The notes below the pieces were generated by a model. That model made no database searches, had not been told where the DNA came from, and worked only from the letters and a program-made list of their open reading frames with translations. Shown here piece by piece: positions 34,071 through 42,908 of a DNA stretch of 64,000 nt (the stretch's first letter is position 1; the number at the start of each line of letters is the position of its first letter). The stretch spans positions 161,306-225,305 of the forward strand of contig JAUIFA010000001.1 in assembly GCA_030429625.1 (NCBI GenBank). The letters run 5' to 3'. The stretch comes from Alphaproteobacteria bacterium (GTDB lineage: Bacteria; Pseudomonadota; Alphaproteobacteria; Rickettsiales; UBA8987). A program made the position numbers and the translations under genes.

Positions 34071-36254
34071 TTAATCCTTCACACGAATGATGGACTGGAT
34101 GGATTTTTCCTGCCGCAACAGCTCGACAATCTCTTCCAAATGTTTCAAATTACGCACCTCGACATCAAGCAACAACTCAAAAAAGTCAACAGCACGGTTG
34201 ATAATTCGGATGTTGTTAATGTTGGCCTCTGCTTCAGCGATAATATTTGCCAATTTGGCAAGGCTACCTTTTTGGTGCTTTAGGGTCGCCTCCATCCGAG
34301 CAACAAACACTTCGCCGTCTATGCCCTCATCTTCCCAGTGAACATTGACCCATTTTTCCGGTTGATCAACAAAACTTTCTAGTTCAGGACATCCTGTATT
34401 GTGGATGGTTATGCCTTGTTCATAATTCATAATGCCGGTGATCTTTTCACCCGGAAGAGGGTTGCAGCAGCTGGCATAATGAATGGCTAAACCGGATTTT
34501 AGACCCATAATGGGTACAGAAAATTCATTATTTGGATGCAGACCTTTTTTAGAGGAGTGCGTTGGTTTTAGATTCTTGAATTTTTCTGGGAAAAGTAGGT
34601 GGGCAATTTCCAGACGATCAATATGCCCTTCACCAATGTTAAGATAAAGCTGTTTTACGCTTTCTTGATTAAGTTTCGGTAGCAACGGTTCGAGCATGCC
34701 GTCTTCCAAAGTTTCATCGATGCTGAGGAAAAATTTATCCAGGACTTCTTTGCCAAGTTTGATATATTCAGATTGTTTTTTTGCCCGCGTGGTACGCTTA
34801 ATTTCAGAAATAGCCTTGCCAGTGACAGCAAAATTTGACCATGATTCAAGCGGTGCTTGTGATTTGGAGAGCAATACTTCAACTTGATCACCATTGCGTA
34901 ACTTAGTACGCAGTGGGACGATACGGCCATTGACCTTTGCCCCTACACAGCTGCGGCCAACATCGGTGTGTACCGCAAAAGCAAAATCAACCGGCGTGGC
35001 GTTTTGTGGTAAGGCAATCAAATCACCCCGTGGGGTAAAACAAAAGACTTGATCATGGTACATTTCGAGGCGAGTATTTTCTATCAGATCGTCTGCATCT
35101 GAAGCGTTTTCAATAATTTGCAGCAGCTCCCTGATCCAGCGATATTGTCTGCCTTCAACATTGACTGCGTTTCCCTGCTTGTATGACCAGTGGGCGGCCA
35201 GACCTATTTCAGCAATTTCATGCATTTCTTCGGTGCGGATCTGCACTTCAATACGCTGTTGCTCCGGTCCCATAATGACAGAGTGAATTGATTGATAGCC
35301 GTTCTTTTTAGGGGTACTAATAAAATCTTTAAATTTTCCAGGAATCATATGATAGGCAGCGTGTAAAATGCCAAGAGCTTGATAACAATCGTTACGTTCT
35401 TTGACCAATATCCGGAACGCAACAATATCAGAAAGTTGTTCAAACGTAATGTTCTTACGTTGCATTTTCCGCCAGATAGAAAAGGGAGTTTTGACCCTTC
35501 CACTGACATTTGCAATGACTCCGCCTTCTTTTAAAAGATTCTCAAGATGCCATTTGGTACGTTCAATTCTACTGTCATCATTTTTATGCAAATACTCCAG
35601 ACGGCTGAGAACCGAAGCGTTTGCCTTAGGGTAAAGCTCTTTAAACGCGATGTCTTGCAATTCATTTTTGATATTATGCATACCGATACGTTCGGCAAGA
35701 ACCGCATATATTTCCATGGTTTCATGGGCAATGCGCGCCCGTTTTTCAGGCTTTTTAATGTATTTGAGGGTGCGCATATTGTGTAGGCGATCGGCCAGCT
35801 TCACAATCAATACCCTGATATCGTCGGACATAGCGAGCATAAATTTGCGGAAATTCTCAGCCTGTCTTTGGCTGTCAGACTGTGACTCAATTTTTGTCAG
35901 TTTTGTCACCCCATCCACAAGATGGCTGATTTCCTCACCAAAATTTTCCTTGATGTCGTCTAGGGTGGCTTCGGTATCTTCCACCGTGTCGTGCAGCAAT
36001 GCTGTGATAATGGTGGTTTTATCCAGTCTCATGTCCGCAAGAATGTTTGCCACAGCAATTGGGTGATGAAAATAAGGGTCGCCGGAGGCACGTTTTTGTG
36101 TTCCATGATATTTAACGGTAAAATCCACAGCACGCACGATAAAATCAGCGTTAAGACTATGGTCATATGCTTGGAGTTTGTTTATCAGAGGAACCGCAGC
36201 CTCAGCAGCCAGCGTGTTATCGGAGATTACGCTATTTTCTGTTATATCCGTCAT
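34071..36254 (-). CDS. spoT: Bifunctional (p)ppGpp synthetase/hydrolase (RelA/SpoT)
   Basis: A 727-aa RSH protein that makes and degrades the alarmone (p)ppGpp. The N-terminal HD hydrolase is intact (YFHHPIAVA, ALLHDTVEDT), followed by the synthetase domain (GKFKDFISTPKKNGYQSIHS), the TGS domain (CFTPRGDLIALPQNATPVDFA), a CC zinc-type segment (HYASCCNPLPGEKITG) and a C-terminal ACT domain. Both activities should be present, as is usual for the single Rsh of alphaproteobacteria. rpoZ lies 64 bases upstream, a conserved pairing. Confidence 0.95.
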   Translation of the reverse strand: MTDITENSVISDNTLAAEAAVPLINKLQAYDHSLNADFIVRAVDFTVKYHGTQKRASGDPYFHHPIAVANILADMRLDKTTIITALLHDTVEDTEATLDDIKENFGEEISHLVDGVTKLTKIESQSDSQRQAENFRKFMLAMSDDIRVLIVKLADRLHNMRTLKYIKKPEKRARIAHETMEIYAVLAERIGMHNIKNELQDIAFKELYPKANASVLSRLEYLHKNDDSRIERTKWHLENLLKEGGVIANVSGRVKTPFSIWRKMQRKNITFEQLSDIVAFRILVKERNDCYQALGILHAAYHMIPGKFKDFISTPKKNGYQSIHSVIMGPEQQRIEVQIRTEEMHEIAEIGLAAHWSYKQGNAVNVEGRQYRWIRELLQIIENASDADDLIENTRLEMYHDQVFCFTPRGDLIALPQNATPVDFAFAVHTDVGRSCVGAKVNGRIVPLRTKLRNGDQVEVLLSKSQAPLESWSNFAVTGKAISEIKRTTRAKKQSEYIKLGKEVLDKFFLSIDETLEDGMLEPLLPKLNQESVKQLYLNIGEGHIDRLEIAHLLFPEKFKNLKPTHSSKKGLHPNNEFSVPIMGLKSGLAIHYASCCNPLPGEKITGIMNYEQGITIHNTGCPELESFVDQPEKWVNVHWEDEGIDGEVFVARMEATLKHQKGSLAKLANIIAEAEANINNIRIINRAVDFFELLLDVEVRNLKHLEEIVELLRQEKSIQSIIRVKD

Positions 36255-36318
36255 TTCACTAGTAAATTATTGCAAATATCCAGACAAATATAACAGAAAA
36301 ACTAGAAAAAACTATAAT

Positions 36319-36780
36319 TTAGTCTTCTAAATCTTCAAGATTATCTTCTTCAAAAGAAATCCCGTCAGCCTGTTCAAGTTCTTCAACAACTTCGGCAGCG
36401 GCTTGAATTTCAGCTATTTCTTCCCCAATGTCTTCAAAAGAAGATTTTTCTTGTTCTTCGCCTTCAAGCTCTTTGAGCTCAAACTCTTCATTTTCAAGCT
36501 CTTCAGCAGAAACCTCAGTGCCTTCCATTTCGTCGTGAGACACGTTAGAACGAACATATTCTCTTTGGTGATGCTTAATAATGTTTTCTCTTAAATCTTC
36601 TGGGTCCACTAGATCGGCAGCAATTTCACGCAAAGAAAGTACGGTATTTTTTTCATGATTGCGTTCAATTTTTAAAGGCGCACCAGCGGCGATATCCTTT
36701 GCACGCTGTGCCGCAAGGGCAACCAACTCAAAACGATCTGCTACTTTTTCTACACAATCTTCAACGGTTACGCGGGCCAT
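36319..36780 (-). CDS. rpoZ: RNA polymerase omega subunit with long acidic tail
   Basis: The 153-aa product begins [30 protein letters not shown], the conserved omega core that clamps the beta' C-terminus. The [22 protein letters not shown] segment follows. The core would normally end near residue 70–90; here it is extended by about 70 residues of Glu/Asp-rich, low-complexity sequence ending in EDNLEDLED. Omega also contributes to the ppGpp site on polymerase, which fits its position before rsh. Confidence 0.92.
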   Translation of the reverse strand: MARVTVEDCVEKVADRFELVALAAQRAKDIAAGAPLKIERNHEKNTVLSLREIAADLVDPEDLRENIIKHHQREYVRSNVSHDEMEGTEVSAEELENEEFELKELEGEEQEKSSFEDIGEEIAEIQAAAEVVEELEQADGISFEEDNLEDLED

Positions 36781-36888
36781 ATTTGTCTCTCTTTATCATT
36801 AATGCGAATTTTTCAAGGATGGGGTTTGTACCATATTTACTATAAATTACAAGCTTTTTCTAAAGGAATATTATGAATCCATAAATAA

Positions 36889-36922
36889 AAACCCCTGCCC
36901 TAGATCAATAAGGCAGGGGTTT
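36889..36922 (-). terminator. Intrinsic terminator after the Bax-inhibitor gene
   Basis: AAACCCCTGCC (36889–36899) pairs with GGCAGGGGTTT (36912–36922), an 11-bp stem with a 12-base loop. Read on the minus strand it is followed by a T-rich tail (TTTTTATTTAT), so it terminates transcripts from the gene at 36947. Confidence 0.85.
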
Positions 36923-36946
36923 GGTAAGACATGGTTTATATCAAAT

Positions 36947-37660
36947 TTAACGACGATCCCCCAAAAACTGCAATAGGTGAACCATTAGATTGATAAAATC
37001 AAGATAAAGGCTTAACGCTCCAATGATCGCCGCATTTCCTAACCTTTCGGCAGGGAAGTGGAAATACATTTCCTTGATTCTTTGTGTGTCATAAGCGGTA
37101 AGACCGGCAAAAATCAACACCCCAATGGCTGAAATTGCAAAATGCATTGCTGTGCTTTGCAAAAAGATGTTCACAATCCCTGCAATAATAATCCCAATTA
37201 GACCCATAAACAGGAAGGTGCCCATTCCAGTAAGATCTTTCTTAGTGGTGTAGCCCCAAATGCTCAGCGCGCCGAAGGTCGCCGAGGTAATGAAGAACAC
37301 ACGCGCAATGCTGGCGCCGGTATAGACAAGGAAGATGACAGACAAAGATAGCCCCATCACCGCCGCAAAGCCATAAAAACACGTTCTGGCGGCACTAGTA
37401 GACATGGTCATCATCTTGCCACCGGCAAAAATTAGGAATATAAGCGGTGCAAGCATTACCACCCATTTTAGCGGAGTGCCAAAAATCATTTCCAGCATAG
37501 CAGGGGACTGGCTCACTAAATAGGCAACTACCCCTGTGATACCCACACCGGCAGCCATATGGTTATACACTTTGAGCATATAACCGCGCAAACCAACGTC
37601 ATACCCAGTGGACTGAGCCGCGGATTGGCCATTGTTACGATTTGTATAATCAACAGTCAT
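36947..37660 (-). CDS. Bax inhibitor-1/YccA family membrane protein
   Basis: A 237-aa protein with seven membrane helices from about residue 30 to the C-terminus. The family motif GVLIFAGLTAYDTQRIKEMY lies in the sixth loop/helix, containing the pair of acidic residues that regulate the calcium leak in TMBIM homologues. In bacteria YccA-like members also modulate FtsH. It ends in the typical short LYLDFINLMVHLLQFLGDRR helix. Its own terminator follows. Confidence 0.92.
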   Translation of the reverse strand: MTVDYTNRNNGQSAAQSTGYDVGLRGYMLKVYNHMAAGVGITGVVAYLVSQSPAMLEMIFGTPLKWVVMLAPLIFLIFAGGKMMTMSTSAARTCFYGFAAVMGLSLSVIFLVYTGASIARVFFITSATFGALSIWGYTTKKDLTGMGTFLFMGLIGIIIAGIVNIFLQSTAMHFAISAIGVLIFAGLTAYDTQRIKEMYFHFPAERLGNAAIIGALSLYLDFINLMVHLLQFLGDRR

Positions 37661-37842
37661 TTTTTTCTCCTTAAGAAAATAGTTAAAACCGTTACACCTT
37701 TATATATGGGGTTTATTCTAACATATTTCAAGGGTTTTAGCAAAAATCTTCTCAGGCTTTTGTTGCTTTTTTGATTAATTGTCTATAGATATCGTCAGGA
37801 TTAAATTTTATATTCTAGTAAAGTAAAAAAGGGCAGGGCTTT

Positions 37843-38982
37843 ATGTCAAAAAATAAGCCTACATTATTACCATCTGGATTTATTGATATTTTGCCGGAGC
37901 AGGCAGCATATGAATCCAAGATAATAGCAAAATTATTGCGTAATTTTGAGCAATGGGGCTACAGTCAAGTCAAACCTCCAATGGTGGAGTTTGATAATCC
38001 GTCTGATGGGCGTCACGGGGTTGCTGGGCAGTCCTTCCGTTTTATGGATCCTATTTCGCATGATTTGCTTTCTATCCGCGCGGACATGACCATGCAAATT
38101 GCCAGAATGGCAGCCATCCGCTTAAAAGATAAACCCCGTCCATTACGTCTTTCTTATGGTGGGGAAGTGTTGCGGGTTAAAGGCGAGGGGCTGTTTGCCG
38201 AAAGGCAGCTAACTCAGGCAGGGGTAGAGCTTATCGGTGATAACAACCCGTCTTCGGATGCAGAGACGGTAATTACGGCACTGGACTCTTTGAAAAAAAC
38301 CGGTGTGAAGAATCTAACGGTTGATTTTTCCATGCCAGATTTGTCCTCCATTATTATGCAGGACATGAACACCCCTGAACATATACGCGAAGAATTGTTA
38401 ACATTAATTGAACGTAAGGACGTGACATCGATTGAAAGCCTGTGTAAGGCTGAAGGTGATAAATCTTACATTGTGCTAAACAAGCTGATTAGTTTGGCAG
38501 GTTCGGCTGGTCGGGCACTTAATGGTTTGCAGGAACTACAATTGCCAGAAGAAGGTGTAGAATATTGTTTGCGCTTAAGACAGGTGATTGATATGGTCAA
38601 ACAGGCACAACCCGGGGTGATGATTACCATTGACCCGATTGAACGTTATGGGTTTGAATATCATACGTCCATAAGCTTTGCCTTTTTTAGTGAAAACAGC
38701 AAAGAAGAACTTGGGCGTGGTGGGCGCTATGTAATTGATCAAAGCGATGAAACGGAAGACGCGGTAGGCTTTACTTTGTCGGTAAATGCGATTCAGCGTG
38801 CGCTTCCTGCAATGTCTTCCCCTAAAAAGGTTCTGGTGCCATTTGGTGTGGATGCACAAACATTGCGTGATGAGGGGTATATTACTATCCACTCACTTGA
38901 TGTGGTCACAGATCTTGAAAAGGAGGCGCGTCGTTTAAAATGTACCCATGTTTATGAAGGCGAGAAGGTAAAATCAATATAA
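37843..38982 (+). CDS. hisZ: ATP phosphoribosyltransferase regulatory subunit HisZ
   Basis: A 379-aa class II aminoacyl-tRNA-synthetase-like protein. It starts like HisRS (LPSGFIDILPEQAAYESKII) and has FRFMDPISHDLLSIRADMTMQIAR (motif 2) but lacks the anticodon-binding domain, which defines HisZ. HisZ forms a complex with short-form HisG and carries its allosteric control by histidine. It stands alone here; hisG is not in the window. The FYYTFEYHTSISFAFF-type motif 3 is partly kept (YGFEYHTSISFAFF). Confidence 0.88.
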   Translation: MSKNKPTLLPSGFIDILPEQAAYESKIIAKLLRNFEQWGYSQVKPPMVEFDNPSDGRHGVAGQSFRFMDPISHDLLSIRADMTMQIARMAAIRLKDKPRPLRLSYGGEVLRVKGEGLFAERQLTQAGVELIGDNNPSSDAETVITALDSLKKTGVKNLTVDFSMPDLSSIIMQDMNTPEHIREELLTLIERKDVTSIESLCKAEGDKSYIVLNKLISLAGSAGRALNGLQELQLPEEGVEYCLRLRQVIDMVKQAQPGVMITIDPIERYGFEYHTSISFAFFSENSKEELGRGGRYVIDQSDETEDAVGFTLSVNAIQRALPAMSSPKKVLVPFGVDAQTLRDEGYITIHSLDVVTDLEKEARRLKCTHVYEGEKVKSI

Positions 38983-39004
38983 TCTTTTTTAAGGAGGAAT
39001 ACCC

Positions 39005-39547
39005 ATGTTTATTCAGACAGAACTTACTCCAAACCCGCTAACGCTTAAGTTTATTCCGGGGGTTGACGTGATGGAAGAGGGAACTATTTCCATTTCAAAC
39101 GATAAAAAGGGCATTTCGCCGCTGGCCGATGGCCTGTTCGAAATTGAGGGCGTTGAATCGGTTTTCTTAGGCAGTGACTTCATCACCATCACCAAATCAC
39201 AAGCGGGAGAATGGGATGTGTTAAAGCCGGCAATCTTAACGGCGATTATGGATCATTTTGTCGCTGGAAAACCGCTTCTTAATGCGTCGTCTGCTACAGA
39301 GTCGGTAAACGAAGACGAGGATACGATTGTTACACAGATTAAAGAGCTTATCGACACGAGGGTGCGTCCTGCTGTGGCGGAGGATGGCGGAGATATCATC
39401 TTCCATTCGTTTGAAGACGGTGTGGTTTATCTTGAAATGCACGGTGCGTGTTCGGGTTGTCCTAGTTCAACGGTGACCTTAAAAGAGGGCATTGAAAATC
39501 TCCTCAAGCACTATATTCCAGAAGTTGTTGCGGTGGAAGAAGCTTAG
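39005..39547 (+). CDS. nfuA: NifU/Nfu-type iron–sulfur carrier
   Basis: A 180-aa two-domain Nfu protein. The N-terminal Nfu-N domain starts MFIQTELTPNPLTLKFIPG, as in mitochondrial NFU1 and alphaproteobacterial homologues. The C-terminal NifU domain has MHGACSGCPSSTVTLKEGIENLL, whose CxxC binds a [4Fe-4S] cluster at the dimer interface for transfer to target proteins. A full AAGGAGG ribosome binding site precedes the ATG. A strong bidirectional terminator separates it from dksA. Confidence 0.95.
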   Translation: MFIQTELTPNPLTLKFIPGVDVMEEGTISISNDKKGISPLADGLFEIEGVESVFLGSDFITITKSQAGEWDVLKPAILTAIMDHFVAGKPLLNASSATESVNEDEDTIVTQIKELIDTRVRPAVAEDGGDIIFHSFEDGVVYLEMHGACSGCPSSTVTLKEGIENLLKHYIPEVVAVEEA

Positions 39548-39572
39548 CAGTAAACCGGAAGGAAGAAAACAA

Positions 39573-39615
39573 AAATATACCGGCAAAACTGCGATAACAA
39601 TTTGCCGGTATATTT
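39573..39615. terminator. Bidirectional intrinsic terminator between nfu and dksA
   Basis: AAATATACCGGCAAA (39573–39587) pairs perfectly with TTTGCCGGTATATTT (39601–39615): a 15-bp stem with a 13-base loop, A/T-rich at the base so that a T tail is produced in both directions. It lies between convergent genes. Confidence 0.85.
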
Positions 39616-39634
39616 CTAGATAAGTATTATATTA

Positions 39635-40054
39635 TCAGCCAAACTTTGACCGTCTTTCCATGTCCTCATGTTCTTCTTGTGCTTGAATGGTCATGGTGGC
39701 AATGGGGCGTGCATCAAGGCGCTTTAAGCCAATTGGTTCACCGGTTACTTCGCAATAACCATATTCACCTTCTTCAATACGGCGCAGCGCTTGATCAATC
39801 TTATTGATTAATTTTCGGTAACGGTCACGCGTGCGCAATTCAAGGCTGGCATCGGTTTCAACTGTGGCGCGGTCTGCCTCGTCCGGTTCGTTCCAGTTTT
39901 CTTCTTTTAAATGATCAAGAGTTTCTGTGGATTCAGAAAGCAATTCACCTTTCCAGCTCAACAATTTTCTTCTGAAATATTCCAGCTGAAGGTCGTTCAT
40001 ATATTTGTCTTTTTCATTTAAGCTATAATTGTCAGGAAGCTCTATTTTAGCCAT
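39635..40054 (-). CDS. dksA: RNA polymerase-binding transcription factor DksA
   Basis: A 139-aa DksA, cofactor of ppGpp on RNA polymerase. It has the coiled coil with the DEADRATVETDASLELRTRDR tip acids, and a zinc-finger region YGYCEVTGEPIGLKRLDARP ending ATMTIQAQEEHE. Only one of the four classical zinc cysteines remains (others are Thr, Thr, Ala), the alphaproteobacterial cysteine-poor type. The ATG at 40054 follows GGAGAG; the longer reading to 40120 adds non-conserved residues. fliX is upstream on the same strand. Confidence 0.93.
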   Translation of the reverse strand: MAKIELPDNYSLNEKDKYMNDLQLEYFRRKLLSWKGELLSESTETLDHLKEENWNEPDEADRATVETDASLELRTRDRYRKLINKIDQALRRIEEGEYGYCEVTGEPIGLKRLDARPIATMTIQAQEEHEDMERRSKFG

Positions 40055-40097
40055 GGTCTCTCTCCGCTTTGGGCATATAAATATAAATTCTAAGTTA

Positions 40098-40526
40098 CTA
40101 CAAATTATTTCTGATTTCAAGTTTTGCCAGCTCTACCTCCGCTCTTAATTCTATCTCATCAAGAATAGTGTTTAAACGGTCATCATCACTTTTACCAATC
40201 GTTTTCCGTGCTTCGTTGGCCATTTCTTTTACCCTATTTGCATCAATATGGCCATTTAAAAGGCCATAACGTAATTCATCAAGATAGTCTAGTAATTGTT
40301 GGCCGTGCTGCACCTGTTCTTTTTTTATGGTTTGAAAATCATCCACTTCCTCAATGTTGAGTAACCCATCGAGTGAGGCCAGCGCCCCGACACCAAAAGA
40401 GGCCTGTGGGCTTGTCACTTCCTCAGGCTCGCTATTAAACAGGCTGCTAAAGCCATGGTCAACAGACGACCCTTTCTTCTTTACATTTTTTGATGACCCC
40501 GCACCCTTAATCTCGTCAATTCTCAT
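40098..40526 (-). CDS. fliX: Flagellar assembly regulator FliX
   Basis: A 142-aa FliX-family protein. It begins MRIDEIKGAGSSKNVKKKG and has the conserved helical C-terminal half (GLLNGHIDANRVKEMANEAR then LNTILDEIELRAEVELAKLE). In Caulobacter FliX is a trans-acting factor that couples basal-body assembly to the sigma-54 activator FlbD. The ATG at 40526 has GGGAGAG upstream. It lies divergent from the flgI operon and next to dksA, as in other alphaproteobacteria. Confidence 0.85.
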   Translation of the reverse strand: MRIDEIKGAGSSKNVKKKGSSVDHGFSSLFNSEPEEVTSPQASFGVGALASLDGLLNIEEVDDFQTIKKEQVQHGQQLLDYLDELRYGLLNGHIDANRVKEMANEARKTIGKSDDDRLNTILDEIELRAEVELAKLEIRNNL

Positions 40527-40749
40527 GATTCTCTCCCAATCAACAGAATATCGGAGCATTATACCAGTCTAATAATAATGATTCAAGTGATACTATTGAT
40601 ATTCTCATCCACAGACATCTACTGCATAATTTCTTCCCTTTACTAGGCAAAACTTACCGTATTTTTCTTCTTTTGTCCGCAGGTCTAGAGCATTTGTAAT
40701 ATTTCTAACATACTGTTATATATAAAATAAAATACACATACATTCATAT

Positions 40750-40765
40750 TGGCACAATTTGTGCT
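40750..40765 (+). promoter_or_regulatory. Sigma-54-type promoter for the flgI operon
   Basis: TTGGCAC at 40749–40755 with GG at 40751–40752 and GC at 40763–40764 gives the exact 12-base GG–GC spacing of -24/-12 promoters; the -12 box reads GTGCT, one change from TTGCW. It lies about 75 bases before the flgI ATG inside the 313-base fliX–flgI spacer, which otherwise holds only AT-rich DNA. FliX next door supports FlbD/sigma-54 control. Confidence 0.6.
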
Positions 40766-40839
40766 TACCTTTACCTATGAGATGAGTGTCTGTTTTTTAA
40801 GCAGACGGTATGAGAGAATAAAAAAGAGAGAAGTATAAA

Positions 40840-42039
40840 ATGCAGTTTTTAAAAGAAAATCGTACATTATTTTCTGTTTTAATGTCTGCTCCGGTAGCTA
40901 AATTATTGGGGTACGTTACATTTTTGTTTGTTAGTCTTTGTGTTTTGTTGGCTCTGTTGGCGTTGACGGTACAAAATGCTAACGCATCTGCACGTATCAA
41001 AGACATTGTGACGGTTGAAGGAATTCGTGACAACATGCTTGTTGGGTATGGGCTGGTTGTTGGTTTGAACGGCACAGGGGATAAAATCAATAATAGTGTG
41101 TTTACAGAAAAAAGTCTTCGATCTTTTCTCGATAGGCTGGGTGTCAATACGGGTGGCATGAAGCTCAATGTTAAAAATGTGGCTGCGGTGACGGTAACAG
41201 CCACGTTGCCGCCGTTTGCCCGTTCGGGAAGCCGGATTGATGTAACCGTCAGCACGTTGGGAGATGCCAGCAGTCTGCAAGGTGGGATGCTTATTGCTAC
41301 CCCAATTAAAGGTGCGGATGGCAACATCTATGCTGTGGCACAAGGTGCTCTTACGCTGGGTGGATTTTCTGCCAGAGGGAAATCTCAAGTGGTTAATAAG
41401 GGTGTGCCAACCAATGGCTACATTGCCAATGGTGCGATCATTGAAAAAGAAATTGGTTTTGAGCTTAATTCTCTAGAAAAATTAAAATTTGCCTTGCGCA
41501 ATCCAGACATTACCACGGCTTCTAAAATTGCCGATCAGGTCAATCAGGAAGTTGCGCACGGTAAAGGTGAGAAAAACGTTGCCTTTGTTCTTGACCCCGG
41601 TACGGTTTCAGTGCTTGTGCCTGAAGATTATAGGGATCAGGTGGCGGAATTCCTCGCAAAGATTGAGCAATTGCGGGTGGAAACCGATCAAAATGCCAAG
41701 ATCATTATTGATGAATCTTCCGGTACGATTGTGATGAATGAAAATGTGCGTATTGACACGATTGCTATTTCTCAGGGGAATTTGGTGGTGACGGTCAAAG
41801 AGGATGTGGATGTAAACCAGCCCGAGCCTTTGACCAGAGGGAAAACCGTTGAGACGCCGCAAACCAGCATAGAAGTATCCGAACCGGGCATGCAGATGGC
41901 GGTGATGGAAAAAGGCGCAAACCTTAAAGATTTGGTTAATGGACTAAACTCCCTTGGGGTTGGGCCACGTGATCTGGTGACTATTTTGCAGACGGTAAAA
42001 TTTGCTGGTGCATTGCAAGCCGAAATTGAAACAAAATAA
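40840..42039 (+). CDS. flgI: Flagellar P-ring protein FlgI
   Basis: A 399-aa periplasmic protein forming the P ring around the flagellar rod in the peptidoglycan layer. A long N-terminal region with a hydrophobic stretch (about residues 24–43) serves as signal sequence with likely cleavage after ANA. The mature start is RIKDIVTVEGIRDNMLVGYGLVVGLNGTGD, a P-ring hallmark, and the C-terminal GVGPRDLVTILQTVKFAGALQAEI is intact. It is the first gene after the sigma-54 promoter. Confidence 0.95.
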   Translation: MQFLKENRTLFSVLMSAPVAKLLGYVTFLFVSLCVLLALLALTVQNANASARIKDIVTVEGIRDNMLVGYGLVVGLNGTGDKINNSVFTEKSLRSFLDRLGVNTGGMKLNVKNVAAVTVTATLPPFARSGSRIDVTVSTLGDASSLQGGMLIATPIKGADGNIYAVAQGALTLGGFSARGKSQVVNKGVPTNGYIANGAIIEKEIGFELNSLEKLKFALRNPDITTASKIADQVNQEVAHGKGEKNVAFVLDPGTVSVLVPEDYRDQVAEFLAKIEQLRVETDQNAKIIIDESSGTIVMNENVRIDTIAISQGNLVVTVKEDVDVNQPEPLTRGKTVETPQTSIEVSEPGMQMAVMEKGANLKDLVNGLNSLGVGPRDLVTILQTVKFAGALQAEIETK

Positions 42040-42050
42040 GGGAGGTTAAA

Positions 42051-42383
42051 ATGGATTATACTACGAATTATCTGAGTCAATTATCCACCTCTGTTATGGA
42101 TAATAAATCGAAAGCAGACATTAATATTCTTGCCAATGGTGAGAGTTCAAATTTAGAAAACATAAAGAAGACAGCCGAAGATTTTGAAGCGGTTTTTATC
42201 ACCCAAATGTTACAACATATGTTTGATGGGGTGGAAACCAATGAGTTATTCGGTGGTGGCCATGCGGAGGACACAATGAAAGTAATGTTGTTCGATGAAT
42301 ATGGCAAAACAATCTCCGCTGCAGGAGGTTTGGGTATAGCAGAACATGTACAACGCGAATTGCTCGCATTACAGGAGGTATAG
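42051..42383 (+). CDS. flgJ: FlgJ-type rod-binding protein, muramidase domain absent
   Basis: A 110-aa protein consisting of the FlgJ N-terminal rod-capping domain only (DFEAVFITQMLQHMFDGVET, then MKVMLFDEYGKTISAAGGLGIAEHV). Alphaproteobacterial FlgJ commonly lacks the glucosaminidase domain, which is supplied by a separate enzyme such as SltF. It is preceded by GGGAGG and follows flgI by 11 bases. Confidence 0.88.
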   Translation: MDYTTNYLSQLSTSVMDNKSKADINILANGESSNLENIKKTAEDFEAVFITQMLQHMFDGVETNELFGGGHAEDTMKVMLFDEYGKTISAAGGLGIAEHVQRELLALQEV

Positions 42384-42385
42384 AA

Positions 42386-42886
42386 ATGAATCATCCAATA
42401 GATCAAATTGAAATTACGCAGTCAGGTTCAGAATCAAGAAATGACACAGTGGTGGACATGGCAAGCATTGTCAATGACATGCTGGCGTTAAAAATGCTGC
42501 TGGAAAATGAAACAGAATGGCTAAAAGCTATGCAGGTGGATAAAGTGGCTGAAGTGCATGATGAAAAAATAAGGCTGATCCGTCGCCTTGAAATCCAAAA
42601 AGATCTTGTCAGTCGTGACCCGTCCTTAATCAGCCAGATAAACGCGGAAGAAAGACACTATTTAAAAGAGCTTCAAAGTGAGATTGATAATGTGGTGCAC
42701 AGCAATTTCATTGAAGTATTTAAAGCGCGGGAAATCAATCGCCGGGTGGTGGAAACAATCTCACAAGCAGTGTGTGAACATGAAAAACGTGCTTCTGGGT
42801 ACGATGGTGGTGGTGCGGCCTACGATGGAAGCGGAAAATCTGCCAGTGATGAGGCATACGCTGTGACACTCAGTCAAACGATATAA
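42386..42886 (+). CDS. flgN: FlgN-like export chaperone
   Basis: A 166-aa predominantly helical protein with LLENETEWLKAMQVDKVAEVHDEK, similar to the FlgN pattern in which a helix ending in L-x-E-x-x-x-L precedes a K-x-x-L motif. FlgN family members hold FlgK and FlgL for export, and its position directly before flgK and flgL supports that. It has a Gly/Ala/Ser-rich tail. Sequence similarity in this family is weak, so context carries much of the call. Confidence 0.75.
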   Translation: MNHPIDQIEITQSGSESRNDTVVDMASIVNDMLALKMLLENETEWLKAMQVDKVAEVHDEKIRLIRRLEIQKDLVSRDPSLISQINAEERHYLKELQSEIDNVVHSNFIEVFKAREINRRVVETISQAVCEHEKRASGYDGGGAAYDGSGKSASDEAYAVTLSQTI

Positions 42887-42908
42887 TCGATAAGATAAGG
42901 AGGCAGTT

